NCBI GenBank assembly: GCA_002419465.1
Contig: DIGE01000019.1
Location: 114,781-178,780, forward strand
DNA from: Geobacter sp. UBA5730
Lineage (GTDB): Bacteria > Desulfobacterota > Desulfuromonadia > Geobacterales > Pseudopelobacteraceae
Length of the DNA stretch: 64,000 nt
Direction: 5' to 3'
Below are positions 53,269 through 63,056 of this stretch, piece after piece. Numbering within the stretch: the first letter of the stretch is position 1; every line of letters starts with the position of its first letter. Below the pieces are notes generated by a model. That model made no database searches. It was not told the origin of the DNA and was given only the letters and a program-made list of their open reading frames with translations. The position numbers were made by a program, and so were the translations under genes.

Positions 53269-53271
53269 CGA

Positions 53272-53532
53272 CTAGCCGTAAACTGAAAAGCGTGGTACGG
53301 TCTGCAGAGCGAGCAGGGCGGCTTTTTCTCGGGGAGTGACGGGCTGGGAGGGTTGCGTCTGTTGCTCCGGACGTGCTGAGTCCGAGAGAGTTACCAGATC
53401 CTTGGGCAGGTTGATCAACCTGCCACTACTACCGGGCTGCTGGCGTTTGCGGGAAGGAGCATCCTCCTCCTTCTGCCCCACCTGCTGCAGGACAGTTAAC
53501 GGTTCAGTGCGTATCAGGGCTGCGGTTTCCAT
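53272..53532 (-). CDS. Small hypothetical protein, low complexity
   Basis: 86 residues, rich in Gln, Pro and Ser and probably disordered, with a short hydrophobic pattern INLPKDLVTLSDSARPE in the middle and EKAALLALQ near the end. It ends 3 nt from the convergent corA stop and starts 53 nt from the divergent tilS. The start has a weak ribosome site. No family recognised; it may be real because it fills the gap exactly. Confidence 0.5.
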   Translation of the reverse strand: METAALIRTEPLTVLQQVGQKEEDAPSRKRQQPGSSGRLINLPKDLVTLSDSARPEQQTQPSQPVTPREKAALLALQTVPRFSVYG

Positions 53533-53585
53533 AGCTCACCAATTCATGCAGTATAAATTCAACCAACTGACGATCTGACCGACCC

Positions 53586-54998
53586 ATGTCCCAAGCCAAC
53601 CTGCATACCCGCATCGAAACCGCCCTCAGGGAGTACCATCTGTGCGTTCCGGGCGATTGCCTGATCGTGGCCGTTTCGGGCGGGGCTGATTCTGTGGCCC
53701 TGCTGGATCTGTTGGCATCGTCCACCTGTTATTCTTTTCGGCTGATTGTGGCCCACCTGAACCACTTATTACGCAAAGAGGCCAGTAATAGTGACGAGCA
53801 GTTTGTGAAAGCGTTAGCCGAGCGCTACGGCCTGCCTTGCGAGGTGGCCCGGGTAGAGGTCAACAAACTGGCCCAGACCCAACGCCTGTCCCTGGAAGAG
53901 GCCGGACGGCTGGCCCGCTACGCTTTTTTTGAAAAGTTGCGCCAACGCCATCATGCTGTGGCTGTTGCAGTGGCGCACCATGCCGACGACCAGGCCGAAA
54001 CCCTGTTGTTACGCCTGTTGCGCGGGGCTGGCACTGCCGGTTTAGCCTCCATGACCCATGGCACCGCAGCCACCGTAATCCGGCCACTCCTGGGAGTTCG
54101 GCGCGAAGAACTCCGTAATCATCTGGCCCAGCGGAATATCCCGTTCCACGATGATGCCAGCAACCTGGACCGCTCCTTCCTGCGCAACCGGGTCCGCCAC
54201 GAACTACTGCCGCTTTTGTCACGTTACAATCCCGCCATTACCGAACGTCTGACAGCCACCGCAACACTGCTGCATGATGATGAACAGCTACTGGAGCAGA
54301 TCTCCCGGCAGGTCTGGCAACAACTGGCGACCAAAGGGGCTGGCTGGGTTGCCCTGCCCCGCGGCCCGTTACAAGAGCAGGCTACGGGCATGCGCCTGCG
54401 GCTGTACCGGACTGCCATTGTCGAAGTGGCAGGTGACCTGCGCAAGATCGAACGCAAACACTGCCAAGCCATAGACCACCTGCTACAGGGGGGGCAGACC
54501 GGTGCGCGGGTTGCCCTGCCAAAAGGCCTGACGGCCGTAATCACCAGCGATCACCTGCTGCTGGCACGCCGCACGTTACTACAGCCCCGCATCCCGATTA
54601 GCACCACCATCAACGGTCCAGGTTGTTACCAGCTCGGCAATGGCCTGCAACTGCTGGTGGAGCCGGCTGCTGCTCCAGCAGCGTGGCAGGAACTGCCGCC
54701 CTACGTCAGCTACGTTGACAACCGACAAGCCCCCTTTCCCTGGGAACTCCGTCCGGCCCGTCCTGACGACCGGCTGGAACTGCTCGGCATGACCGGCAGC
54801 CGGCTGGTGCGGGATATCCTGGTGGATACAAAACTGCCTCGCCACCTTCGCCCAAGCCTGCCGCTACTGCTGCACAACGGCCGGCCGCTCTGGCTACCGC
54901 CGTTGCGCCGCACCCGGTTGGCCCTGATGCCTCACGGCCAGCCCAGCGGCATCAGACTAACCCTGCTCGGCAGGGACCAACTGCCCCTCTTCCCTTAG
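53586..54998 (+). CDS. tilS: tRNA(Ile)-lysidine synthase
   Basis: 470-residue N-type ATP pyrophosphatase that converts the wobble cytidine of tRNA-Ile(CAU) to lysidine. The P-loop SGGADS is at residues 31-36 (LIVAVSGGADSVALLDLL); AHHADDQAETLLLRLLRGAG and RNRVRHELLPLL are also typical. The C-terminal tRNA-binding domain is present (PARPDDRLELLGM). It precedes ftsH, a common neighbour. Confidence 0.95.
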   Translation: MSQANLHTRIETALREYHLCVPGDCLIVAVSGGADSVALLDLLASSTCYSFRLIVAHLNHLLRKEASNSDEQFVKALAERYGLPCEVARVEVNKLAQTQRLSLEEAGRLARYAFFEKLRQRHHAVAVAVAHHADDQAETLLLRLLRGAGTAGLASMTHGTAATVIRPLLGVRREELRNHLAQRNIPFHDDASNLDRSFLRNRVRHELLPLLSRYNPAITERLTATATLLHDDEQLLEQISRQVWQQLATKGAGWVALPRGPLQEQATGMRLRLYRTAIVEVAGDLRKIERKHCQAIDHLLQGGQTGARVALPKGLTAVITSDHLLLARRTLLQPRIPISTTINGPGCYQLGNGLQLLVEPAAAPAAWQELPPYVSYVDNRQAPFPWELRPARPDDRLELLGMTGSRLVRDILVDTKLPRHLRPSLPLLLHNGRPLWLPPLRRTRLALMPHGQPSGIRLTLLGRDQLPLFP

Positions 54999-55115
54999 GC
55001 TTCTCATGGTATACATCGGCCGAAAACCCTTGTCCCAAAGCACCAAGGTATGTTACTTTTCACTAATTTCTAGCAGCCAACTTACTACCACCGTACCGTT
55101 ATCGGAGGCTCCCAA

Positions 55116-57005
55116 TTGAACCAATTTTACAAAAATCTCGCCCTCTGGTTGGTCATCAGTCTGATGATGATCATGCTGTTCAACATGTTTCAGAAACCGC
55201 GCCAGGTTGAGGACAAGCTCAGCTTCAGCGAATTCATGTCCCTGGTGGATGAAGGCAAGGTCAACAGCGTTATTCTGCAGGGCAACGACGTTACCGGCAA
55301 ATATGCAGCCAAGGACGGCAAGGAAAAACAGTATCGCTCCTACAAGCCGACCACTGATGCCGGCCTGACCGAAAAACTGCTGGAGAAAAAGATCACCATC
55401 CAGGCCAAGCCGGAAGAAGAGCGCTTCTCCTGGTTTTCGCTGTTCATCTCCTGGTTTCCGTTGCTATTGTTGGTGGGTATCTGGATCTTCTTCATGCGGC
55501 AGATGCAGGTGGGAGGCGGCAAGGCCATGTCCTTTGGCAAAAGCCGCGCCAAGCTGCTGACCGAGTCCTCGGGCAAGGTGACCTTCGAGGACGTGGCCGG
55601 CATCGAAGAGGCCAAGGAAGAGCTGGAAGAGATCATCGCTTTCCTGAAGGACCCAAAAAAATTCACCAAGCTGGGCGGCAAGATCCCCAAAGGGGTGCTA
55701 CTGGTGGGCCCTCCTGGCACCGGCAAGACCCTGCTGGCCCGTGCGGTGGCTGGTGAAGCCGGAGTACCATTCTTCTCCATCTCCGGCTCCGACTTTGTGG
55801 AGATGTTCGTGGGCGTCGGTGCCAGCCGGGTCCGCGACCTGTTTCTACAGGGCAAGAAGAGCGCTCCCTGCATCATTTTTATTGACGAAATTGACGCCGT
55901 AGGCCGTCATCGCGGCGCCGGCATGGGAGGCGGTCACGACGAGCGTGAACAGACCCTCAACCAGCTGTTGGTTGAAATGGATGGCTTCGAGTCCAATGAA
56001 GGGGTGATCCTGATCGCCGCCACCAACCGTCCTGACGTGCTGGACCCAGCTTTATTGCGCCCCGGCCGTTTTGACCGTCAGGTGGTGGTGCCCCGGCCTG
56101 ACGTCAAGGGACGTGAAAAGATTCTGTCCGTCCACGCCAAAAAGGTACCGTTGACCCCCGAAGTGGATCTTGCCGTGATCGCCCGCGGCACCCCCGGTTT
56201 CTCCGGCGCTGATCTGGCGAACCTGGTGAACGAAGCGGCGCTCCTGGCAGCACGTCTTGACAAGGTGTCGGTTGACATGCAGGATTTTGACGCTGCCAAG
56301 GATAAGGTCCTGATGGGTGCGGAGCGTCGCAGCATGGTCATCTCCGACGAAGAGAAAAAGAGCACCGCCTACCATGAGGCCGGCCACACCCTGGTGGCTA
56401 AGATGACCCCTGGAAGCGACCCGGTCCACAAGGTTTCCATCATCCCGCGGGGCCGCGCCCTGGGGGTCACCATGCAACTGCCGATCGAGGACAAACACAG
56501 CTACAACCGTGAATCACTGTTAGGCCGCATCGCCGTGCTGATGGGCGGGCGTGCCGCTGAAGAGCTGATCTTCAACACCTTTACCACCGGCGCCGGCAAT
56601 GACATCGAACGTGCCACCGAAATGGCCCGCAAGATGGTCTGCGAATGGGGTATGAGTGACCGCCTGGGACCGGTTTCCTTTGGCAAGAAGGATGAGTCGA
56701 TCTTCCTGGGCCGCGAGATGGCCATGCATAAGAACTTCAGCGAAGAAACCGCTGAAAAGATTGACGATGAGATCAAACGGATCGTTGACGAAAGTTACGT
56801 ACGCGCCCTGACTATTCTGCGGGAAAATGAACAGAATCTGCATAACCTGTCAGCCTGTCTGATCGAAAAGGAAAACCTGACCGGCGCAGAGGTGGACGAC
56901 ATCATCGCTGGCATTGCCCCACCTTGCACCGGCAAGAAGCCCGAGCCGGTTGATCAACAGCAGCAAGCCGAAGAGCCGTCAAAACCGGTGGACATCCAGG
57001 CGTGA
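55116..57005 (+). CDS. ftsH: ATP-dependent zinc metalloprotease FtsH
   Basis: 629-residue membrane AAA+ protease. It has two N-terminal membrane helices (about 8-24 and 107-126), Walker A GPPGTGKT (198-205), Walker B IIFIDEIDAVGRHRG, the second region of homology RPGRFDRQVVV and the zinc motif HEAGH. The start is TTG at 55116 with a strong GGAGG site 7 nt upstream, an unusual initiator for this gene. It overlaps folP by 4 nt. Confidence 0.97.
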   Translation: MNQFYKNLALWLVISLMMIMLFNMFQKPRQVEDKLSFSEFMSLVDEGKVNSVILQGNDVTGKYAAKDGKEKQYRSYKPTTDAGLTEKLLEKKITIQAKPEEERFSWFSLFISWFPLLLLVGIWIFFMRQMQVGGGKAMSFGKSRAKLLTESSGKVTFEDVAGIEEAKEELEEIIAFLKDPKKFTKLGGKIPKGVLLVGPPGTGKTLLARAVAGEAGVPFFSISGSDFVEMFVGVGASRVRDLFLQGKKSAPCIIFIDEIDAVGRHRGAGMGGGHDEREQTLNQLLVEMDGFESNEGVILIAATNRPDVLDPALLRPGRFDRQVVVPRPDVKGREKILSVHAKKVPLTPEVDLAVIARGTPGFSGADLANLVNEAALLAARLDKVSVDMQDFDAAKDKVLMGAERRSMVISDEEKKSTAYHEAGHTLVAKMTPGSDPVHKVSIIPRGRALGVTMQLPIEDKHSYNRESLLGRIAVLMGGRAAEELIFNTFTTGAGNDIERATEMARKMVCEWGMSDRLGPVSFGKKDESIFLGREMAMHKNFSEETAEKIDDEIKRIVDESYVRALTILRENEQNLHNLSACLIEKENLTGAEVDDIIAGIAPPCTGKKPEPVDQQQQAEEPSKPVDIQA

Positions 57006-58219
57006 TCCGTCCCCTGGTCCTGCACAGCACGGCGGAGGCGCGCCGTGAACTGGAGCGGATCGGGGTTGATCCGGCCGGCATCGTCCGCATGCTGCCAAAA
57101 CTGGAACTGCTACCGGTCCTGGTGCCACAGCTCAGGGCGGCAGCAGCCAACATCCTCAAACAGGAGCTGCTCTCCCTGGGGGGCGATGCCGCTGTTGCCC
57201 GTGGCACGGTGTCTTGCAGTGTCGCAACCACCGACGTCATGCTGATCGGCACTCGCAGGCAGTTGCACGACCTGTGCGGAAAGCTGGCGGGCCAGCCGTT
57301 CAGCCTGCCTGCGCTGGGGACACAGCTCCAGGAGTTGCTGCACACCTTGGGCAGACCACTCCCTACCTGGCAGTTGGCCCGGCGGGAACTCTCCCTGCAG
57401 CGGCCGCTGATCATGGGAATTTTGAATGTGACCCCCGACTCATTCTCCGATGGTGGACGCTTTGCAACGATAGAAAAAGCCGTCGAGCATGCCCTGCAGA
57501 TGGCGGATCAAGGCGCCGACATCATTGATATCGGTGCAGAAAGCACCCGGCCCGGCGCACCACCTGTTACAGCCGCTGAAGAGCTTAGCCGTCTGCTGCC
57601 GGTGGTTGAACAGCTTGCCGATCGCCTCACCATACCGATCTCGATCGACACTTGGAAGGCGTCGGTTGCCGAGGAGACACTGGCTGCCGGGGCAGAGATC
57701 ATTAATGATATCAGCGGGTTGACCTTCGACACGGCTTTAGCAGACGTTGCAGCACAGCGGCAGGCAGGCCTGGTACTGATGCACACCCGGGGCACCCCGG
57801 AGACCATGCAACAGGATACCGGCTACAGTGATCTGCTGGGCGAGGTTGCCGAATTTCTGCAGCGCTCCCTGCACACAGCCCTCTCTGCCGGTATTCCCCG
57901 TGAACGGATCGTCCTGGACCCCGGCATCGGTTTCGGCAAGGACCGTGTCGGCAACCTGCAGATTCTACAGCGTCTGCGAGAACTGGCCGGGCTTGGTCAG
58001 CCGTTGCTGATAGGCAGTTCCCGCAAAGGTTTCATCGGCACAACCCTGGGACGCGACAAGACCGGCGACCGTCTGTTCGGTACTGCCGCCACGGTGGCCC
58101 TGGCGGTGGCGGAGGGGGCCTCGGTCCTGCGAGTACACGACGTACTGGCCATGCGGGATGTGGCCGATATGGCTTACAGCATCATTTCAGCAGCATCCCC
58201 GGTAACGGCACCGCTATGA
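57002..58219 (+). CDS. folP: Dihydropteroate synthase with N-terminal extension
   Basis: 405 residues. The catalytic TIM barrel begins near residue 135 with PLIMGILNVTPDSFSDGG, followed by GADIIDIGAESTRPGAPPV, ISIDTWKASV, ILDPGIGFGKD and the C-terminal IGSSRKGFIG. It makes dihydropteroate for folate. About 130 residues precede the barrel (usual total about 280); this extension includes RPLVLHSTAEARRELERIGV and is probably a family feature in this bacterial group rather than a mis-start, since its GTG overlaps the ftsH stop. Confidence 0.95.
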   Translation: MIRPLVLHSTAEARRELERIGVDPAGIVRMLPKLELLPVLVPQLRAAAANILKQELLSLGGDAAVARGTVSCSVATTDVMLIGTRRQLHDLCGKLAGQPFSLPALGTQLQELLHTLGRPLPTWQLARRELSLQRPLIMGILNVTPDSFSDGGRFATIEKAVEHALQMADQGADIIDIGAESTRPGAPPVTAAEELSRLLPVVEQLADRLTIPISIDTWKASVAEETLAAGAEIINDISGLTFDTALADVAAQRQAGLVLMHTRGTPETMQQDTGYSDLLGEVAEFLQRSLHTALSAGIPRERIVLDPGIGFGKDRVGNLQILQRLRELAGLGQPLLIGSSRKGFIGTTLGRDKTGDRLFGTAATVALAVAEGASVLRVHDVLAMRDVADMAYSIISAASPVTAPL

Positions 58220-58995
58220 ACACTCCCCTCGGCATCATCGGCAGCCTTGACAACCTGGTCCTCTCCCTGCTGGTATTCGGTTTTTCGCTGATTATCAAGC
58301 GTGATGTGGCATTCCGTCTGCTGGCGCTGATGTGTCTGTTGAGCCTCGTCTCGTTCCTGGCCCGTCTGGGGGCGCTCCTGCCGCTGGTACGCACCCTTGA
58401 CATGGTCATCGCCTCAATGCCGATTGTCCTGGCAGTGATTTTCCAGAATGACTTGCGCCGCACCCTGCTGGCCATCGGCAAGCGCCAGACAACCACTGCT
58501 CCACAAGATGCCGACGGCACGGTCGACGAAATCCTGCGAGCCCTTGCCGACATGGCCGGTCGCCGGATCGGGGCACTGATGGTGGTGGTACGACACCAAC
58601 CGATCGACCACCTGTTGCAAGTTGGCACCGACCTCGATGCAAAGGTGACCAGCGAGCTCTTGAACTCGATCTTTCTACCCTATTCCCCGATCCATGATGG
58701 CGCGGTCATCATCCACAAGGGCAAGATCACCCGGGCCGGCTGCCTGCTGCCCCTCTCCCACAATCCGGATATCGCCAAAAGCTTCGGCACCCGTCACCGG
58801 GCCGCCCTGGGTCTTTCTGAACTTTCCGATGCGCTGGTATTGGTGATTTCCGAGGAGACCGGCAAGATTTCGGCTGTCCATGACAGCAAGATCACCTATG
58901 ACATCGAAACGGCTGATCTGAAACGACTGTTGAAAAAATCCCTGGATCCCCGGCGTTCCAGTAAAAACGCCACCACTGAAGGAGCATCTGCATGA
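58216..58995 (+). CDS. cdaA: Diadenylate cyclase CdaA
   Basis: 259 residues: about three N-terminal membrane helices and a DAC domain that makes cyclic di-AMP. Signature motifs are present: DGAVIIHKGKITRAGCLLPL and GTRHRAALGLSE. It overlaps folP (ATGA) and glmM (ATGA). In many genomes a YbbR-domain regulator gene lies between cdaA and glmM; here there is none. Confidence 0.95.
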   Translation: MNTPLGIIGSLDNLVLSLLVFGFSLIIKRDVAFRLLALMCLLSLVSFLARLGALLPLVRTLDMVIASMPIVLAVIFQNDLRRTLLAIGKRQTTTAPQDADGTVDEILRALADMAGRRIGALMVVVRHQPIDHLLQVGTDLDAKVTSELLNSIFLPYSPIHDGAVIIHKGKITRAGCLLPLSHNPDIAKSFGTRHRAALGLSELSDALVLVISEETGKISAVHDSKITYDIETADLKRLLKKSLDPRRSSKNATTEGASA

Positions 58996-60350
58996 AAAAA
59001 CTGTTCGGCACCGACGGCGTCCGCGGGGTCGCCAACGTGCACCCAATGACCACCGAGCTGGCCATGCAACTCGGGCGGGCTTCGGCCTACATATTTAAAA
59101 GCTCCGGTCCCCGCCGTCACCGGATCGTGATCGGTAAGGATACCCGTCTGTCCGGCTATATGCTGGAAAGCGCCCTGGTGGCAGGCATCTGTTCCATGGG
59201 CGTGGATGTACTGCTGGTAGGGCCGTTGCCCACTCCGGGGATTGCCAACATCACCAAGTCGATGCGAGCTGACGCCGGCGTGGTCATCTCCGCCTCCCAC
59301 AACGCCTTTCAGGACAACGGTATCAAGTTCTTCTCGGCCGATGGCTTCAAGCTGCCTGACGATATCGAACTGAAGATCGAGAAACTGCTGGATTCCGAGA
59401 AGATCAACGCCCTGCGCCCCACCGCCACCGAGGTCGGCAAGGCCTTCCGGATCGATGACGCTGGCGGACGTTACATCGTGTATCTGAAAAACACCTTTCC
59501 TGGAGACCTGGATCTGACCGGCCTGAAGATCGTGCTGGACTGCGCTAACGGCGCCGCCTACAAGGTGGCCCCGGCGGTATTTGAGGAGCTGGGTGCCGAG
59601 GTTATTACACTGGGAGTGAAACCCAACGGCAGCAACATCAACGCCGGCTGCGGCTCACTACATCCTGAGGTGATCAGCGAAGCGGTCAAACAACACCGGG
59701 CCGATATCGGCATTGCGCTGGATGGCGACGCCGACCGGGTGATTGTCTGCGACGAATTTGGCAACGAGGTGAACGGCGATCAGATCATGGCGATCTGCGC
59801 CACTGACATGCTGGCACGCAAGACCCTGAAAAAGAAGACCCTGGTGGCCACGGTGATGAGCAACATGGGACTGGATATCGCCCTGCGCAAGGCGGGCGGC
59901 AAGATCATCAAAACCGCGGTGGGCGACCGCTATGTGGTCGAAGAGATGCGCAAGGGTGGCTACAACCTGGGGGGTGAACAGTCGGGCCATCTGATCTTCC
60001 TGGATCACAACACCACCGGTGACGGTGTACTGGCGGCCCTGCAACTGTTGGCGGTGATGCGGCGACGCAACAAACCTCTGTCCGAGCTGGCCGAGGTGAT
60101 GATTCCTCTGCCTCAGGTGCTGGTGAACGTGCGGGTGCGAGAACGCAAGGACATCATGACCCTGCCGGGCGTGGCCAACGCTATAGGCGCTGTGGAACAG
60201 AAACTGGGCGACGAAGGCCGTGTGTTGATCCGCTATTCCGGCACCGAGCCGCTGCTGCGGATCATGCTGGAAGGTCAGGACAAGTATGAAATCAGCAGCT
60301 GGGCCAACGAGATCGCTGACCTGGTGAAAAAACAGATCGGAGTGCACTAG
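58992..60350 (+). CDS. glmM: Phosphoglucosamine mutase
   Basis: 452-residue enzyme interconverting glucosamine 6- and 1-phosphate for peptidoglycan and lipopolysaccharide. It begins KKLFGTDGVRGVAN; the phosphoserine is S102 in VVISASHNAFQDNG; the metal loop is ALDGDADRVIVCD; the sugar loop is GGEQSGHLIFLD; the phosphate-binding tail is RYSGTEPLLRIM. GlmM is known to bind and inhibit CdaA, which fits the overlap of the two genes. Confidence 0.97.
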   Translation: MKKLFGTDGVRGVANVHPMTTELAMQLGRASAYIFKSSGPRRHRIVIGKDTRLSGYMLESALVAGICSMGVDVLLVGPLPTPGIANITKSMRADAGVVISASHNAFQDNGIKFFSADGFKLPDDIELKIEKLLDSEKINALRPTATEVGKAFRIDDAGGRYIVYLKNTFPGDLDLTGLKIVLDCANGAAYKVAPAVFEELGAEVITLGVKPNGSNINAGCGSLHPEVISEAVKQHRADIGIALDGDADRVIVCDEFGNEVNGDQIMAICATDMLARKTLKKKTLVATVMSNMGLDIALRKAGGKIIKTAVGDRYVVEEMRKGGYNLGGEQSGHLIFLDHNTTGDGVLAALQLLAVMRRRNKPLSELAEVMIPLPQVLVNVRVRERKDIMTLPGVANAIGAVEQKLGDEGRVLIRYSGTEPLLRIMLEGQDKYEISSWANEIADLVKKQIGVH

Positions 60351-60352
60351 CG

Positions 60353-61069
60353 ATGCCGAAGCTGGGATTGAACGTTGATCATGTGGCCACGGTACGTCAG
60401 GCACGTGGCGGCATGGAACCTGATCCGGTAACTGCTGCCGCCATTGGTGAGCTGGCTGGCGCTGAAGGGATCACGGTCCACCTGCGGGAGGACCGCCGCC
60501 ATATACAGGATCGGGACCTGGAGCTGTTGCGCCAGACCATCAAGACTCGACTGAACCTGGAGATGGCCGCTACAGGGGAAATGGTATCCATTGCCGCCAG
60601 GATCAAACCGGAGCAATGCACACTGGTGCCGGAAAAACGCCAGGAACTGACCACCGAGGGTGGGCTTGATGTACTCAGTGCCTTTCAATCGGTCAGTTCT
60701 GCGGTACACTCACTCAAGAAGGCCGGCATCATCGTCAGCCTGTTTGTTGATCCAAACCCGGATCAAATCAGGGCCGCAAAACAAACCGGGGCCGATGCTG
60801 TTGAAATCCATACCGGCGCCTATGCCGAGGCGAGGGACCAAGCCAGCGTCACCAGAGAGCTGGCAGCCATCAGAAACGCCGTTGAGCTGGGGAACGAGTT
60901 GGGGATGACCGTCCACGCCGGCCATGGCCTGAATTACGTGAACATCGGCCCCCTGGCGGGGATGCCGGGGATCGAGGAGTTCAACATCGGCCACAGCATC
61001 ATCGCACGGGCCGTGCTGGTGGGTCTGGACCGGGCCGTGCGGGAGATGGTGGCGCTGGTCCGGCAATGA
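60353..61069 (+). CDS. pdxJ: Pyridoxine 5'-phosphate synthase
   Basis: 238-residue TIM barrel forming pyridoxine phosphate from deoxyxylulose phosphate and aminoacetone phosphate. Typical: LGLNVDHVATVRQARGG, ITVHLREDRRHIQDRD, LNLEMAA, CTLVPEKRQELTTEGGLD and VHAGHGLNYVN. It lies 2 nt after glmM and overlaps acpS by 4 nt. Confidence 0.97.
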   Translation: MPKLGLNVDHVATVRQARGGMEPDPVTAAAIGELAGAEGITVHLREDRRHIQDRDLELLRQTIKTRLNLEMAATGEMVSIAARIKPEQCTLVPEKRQELTTEGGLDVLSAFQSVSSAVHSLKKAGIIVSLFVDPNPDQIRAAKQTGADAVEIHTGAYAEARDQASVTRELAAIRNAVELGNELGMTVHAGHGLNYVNIGPLAGMPGIEEFNIGHSIIARAVLVGLDRAVREMVALVRQ

Positions 61070-61440
61070 TCATTGGCACCGGCATCGATACGGTGGAGGT
61101 CTCCCGCTTTCAGCGCTTTCTGGATGAGGGAAATCAAGCACTGCTGGACCGGCTGTTCAGCCCGTTGGAGCAGGACTATTGCCGGCCCAAGAAACAATCA
61201 GCCGCCTGCCTTGCCGCCCGTTTTGCTGCAAAGGAAGCTTTTCTCAAAGCGCTGGGCACCGGACTGCGGAATGGTATCAATTGGATCGAGATCGAAGTAG
61301 TCAATGACACCTTGGGCAAGCCTGAGTTGTGTCTGACCGGTACAGCCCGGCAACTGTTCGAACAACGGGGGGGCACACGGCTCCATCTCTCGCTCTCCCA
61401 CGATGGAGGCCACGCCGTAGCGGTGGTCATTCTGGAGTAG
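61066..61440 (+). CDS. acpS: Holo-[acyl-carrier-protein] synthase
   Basis: 124-residue AcpS that transfers phosphopantetheine from CoA to acyl carrier protein. The metal-binding GTGIDTVEVSRF and the RFAAKEAFLKALGTG motif are intact, and the C-terminus has LHLSLSHDGGHAVAVVI. Length is normal. It overlaps pdxJ. Confidence 0.96.
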   Translation: MIIGTGIDTVEVSRFQRFLDEGNQALLDRLFSPLEQDYCRPKKQSAACLAARFAAKEAFLKALGTGLRNGINWIEIEVVNDTLGKPELCLTGTARQLFEQRGGTRLHLSLSHDGGHAVAVVILE

Positions 61441-61443
61441 GCC

Positions 61444-63027
61444 ATGAAAGTCGTCACCGCGCACACCATGCAGGAGTTGGACCGCCGCGCCATTTTTGAA
61501 TACGGCATTCCGGGCCGTGAGCTGATGGAAAGTGCCGGACGTGGCTGCGCCGAGCATATACTTGCAGCCTATGGTGGCCGGCATGGCAATCATGCGGTGA
61601 TTCTGGCCGGTAAAGGCAATAACGGCGGCGATGGCTATGTGATTGCCCGCCATTTGCTGGAAAAGGACTGGCGCGTCCTGGTGATCGTGTTGGCCCGGCG
61701 TGAGGAGATTACCGGCGACGCCCTGACCAACCTGGTACTGCTACCGGATGAGTCAGTAAGTTTCTGCCCCGCTGAAGGTGAACTCACCGAAAACCATAGT
61801 GATGATCTGCAGCAGGCAACAGTGGTGGTGGATGCCCTGCTGGGGACCGGTCTCAAAAACGACCTGCAGGGGGTCTACCTGGAGGCGGTAGTACTGATCA
61901 ACGCCGCGCCGGGCAAGGTGGTGGCGGTTGACATTCCCTCCGGGGTCCACGGGACCACCGGCAGGATTCTGGGGCAAGCGGTCAAGGCTGATCTGACCGT
62001 CAGCTTTGCCTTTGCCAAGCTGGGGCATCTGCTCTACCCCGGTGCCGAGCAAACCGGCCGCCTGGTAGTGATTGACATCGGCATCCCCCCTCAATTAATG
62101 GCTGCGGCTGCGGACTATGACTATCTGAACGAAAAAGCTGTGGCCCCCCTGTTGCACCCCCGCGATCGTCAGGCTCACAAAGGCAACTTCGGCCATTGCC
62201 TGATCATCGCCGGTTCCACCGGCAAGAGCGGTGCCGCGGCCCTGGTTGCCAACAGTGCCGTTTGCTCTGGCGCCGGCCTGGTGACCCTGGCCACTCCCGA
62301 AACGATCCATCCGGTCCTGGAGATAAAGACCACTGAGGCTATGACCGTGCCACTGCCGGATGCCGGCAGTGGCTACCTGACCAGTTTTGGGCTCCCGCTG
62401 ATCGAGAAGCTACTGGTGGGCAAAACCGCGCTGGCGCTCGGCCCCGGCATTGATCGTCGGCCAGACACCGTCAGTCTGGTGCAACGCCTAGTGGAGACCG
62501 TCACCCTGCCGATGGTGATTGACGCCGATGGATTGAATGCCTTGGCGGACGACATCACGATATTGCAGCATAAAAAATCTGCCAATATTATACTAACTCC
62601 CCACCCCGGAGAAATGGCGCGCCTGCTGGGGACAGCGCTGCCTGACATGGCTGTCATCCGCATTTCCGTGGCCCAGGATTTTGCCCGCAGCTACGGGGTC
62701 TATGTGGTACTCAAGGGGGCCCGGACCATCATCGCCTCCCCCGACGGTCAGGCTGCCATCAACGGCAGCGGTAATCCCGGCATGGCCAGCGGCGGCATGG
62801 GGGATGTGCTGACCGGGGTGATCACCGCCCTGGTATGCCAGGGCTACTCCCCCTGGCAGGCCTGTCAACTGGGTGTCTTTGTACATGGCCTGGCCGGCGA
62901 TATTGTGGCCACTGAAAAAGGGGAAATTGGCATAAGGGCCAGCGACCTCATTGCCGTACTGCCGCTGGCCTTCAATCGACTGTTGCATCTGCCGGGCATT
63001 GTACGACCTGCACCGGCCCGAACCTGA
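61444..63027 (+). CDS. nnr: Bifunctional NAD(P)H-hydrate repair enzyme
   Basis: 527 residues combining an N-terminal epimerase (YjeF_N, about 1-215; LAGKGNNGGDGYVIARHL, VVDALLGTGLKNDLQG) and a C-terminal ADP-dependent dehydratase (about 225-510; HKGNFGHCLIIAGSTGKSGA, NILTPHPGEMARLLG, GNPGMASGGMGDVLTG). It repairs damaged NADH and NADPH hydrates. Gene order acpS-nnr is common. Confidence 0.96.
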   Translation: MKVVTAHTMQELDRRAIFEYGIPGRELMESAGRGCAEHILAAYGGRHGNHAVILAGKGNNGGDGYVIARHLLEKDWRVLVIVLARREEITGDALTNLVLLPDESVSFCPAEGELTENHSDDLQQATVVVDALLGTGLKNDLQGVYLEAVVLINAAPGKVVAVDIPSGVHGTTGRILGQAVKADLTVSFAFAKLGHLLYPGAEQTGRLVVIDIGIPPQLMAAAADYDYLNEKAVAPLLHPRDRQAHKGNFGHCLIIAGSTGKSGAAALVANSAVCSGAGLVTLATPETIHPVLEIKTTEAMTVPLPDAGSGYLTSFGLPLIEKLLVGKTALALGPGIDRRPDTVSLVQRLVETVTLPMVIDADGLNALADDITILQHKKSANIILTPHPGEMARLLGTALPDMAVIRISVAQDFARSYGVYVVLKGARTIIASPDGQAAINGSGNPGMASGGMGDVLTGVITALVCQGYSPWQACQLGVFVHGLAGDIVATEKGEIGIRASDLIAVLPLAFNRLLHLPGIVRPAPART

Positions 63028-63056
63028 ACCATCATCCCAGAAACGAGGTATCAACC

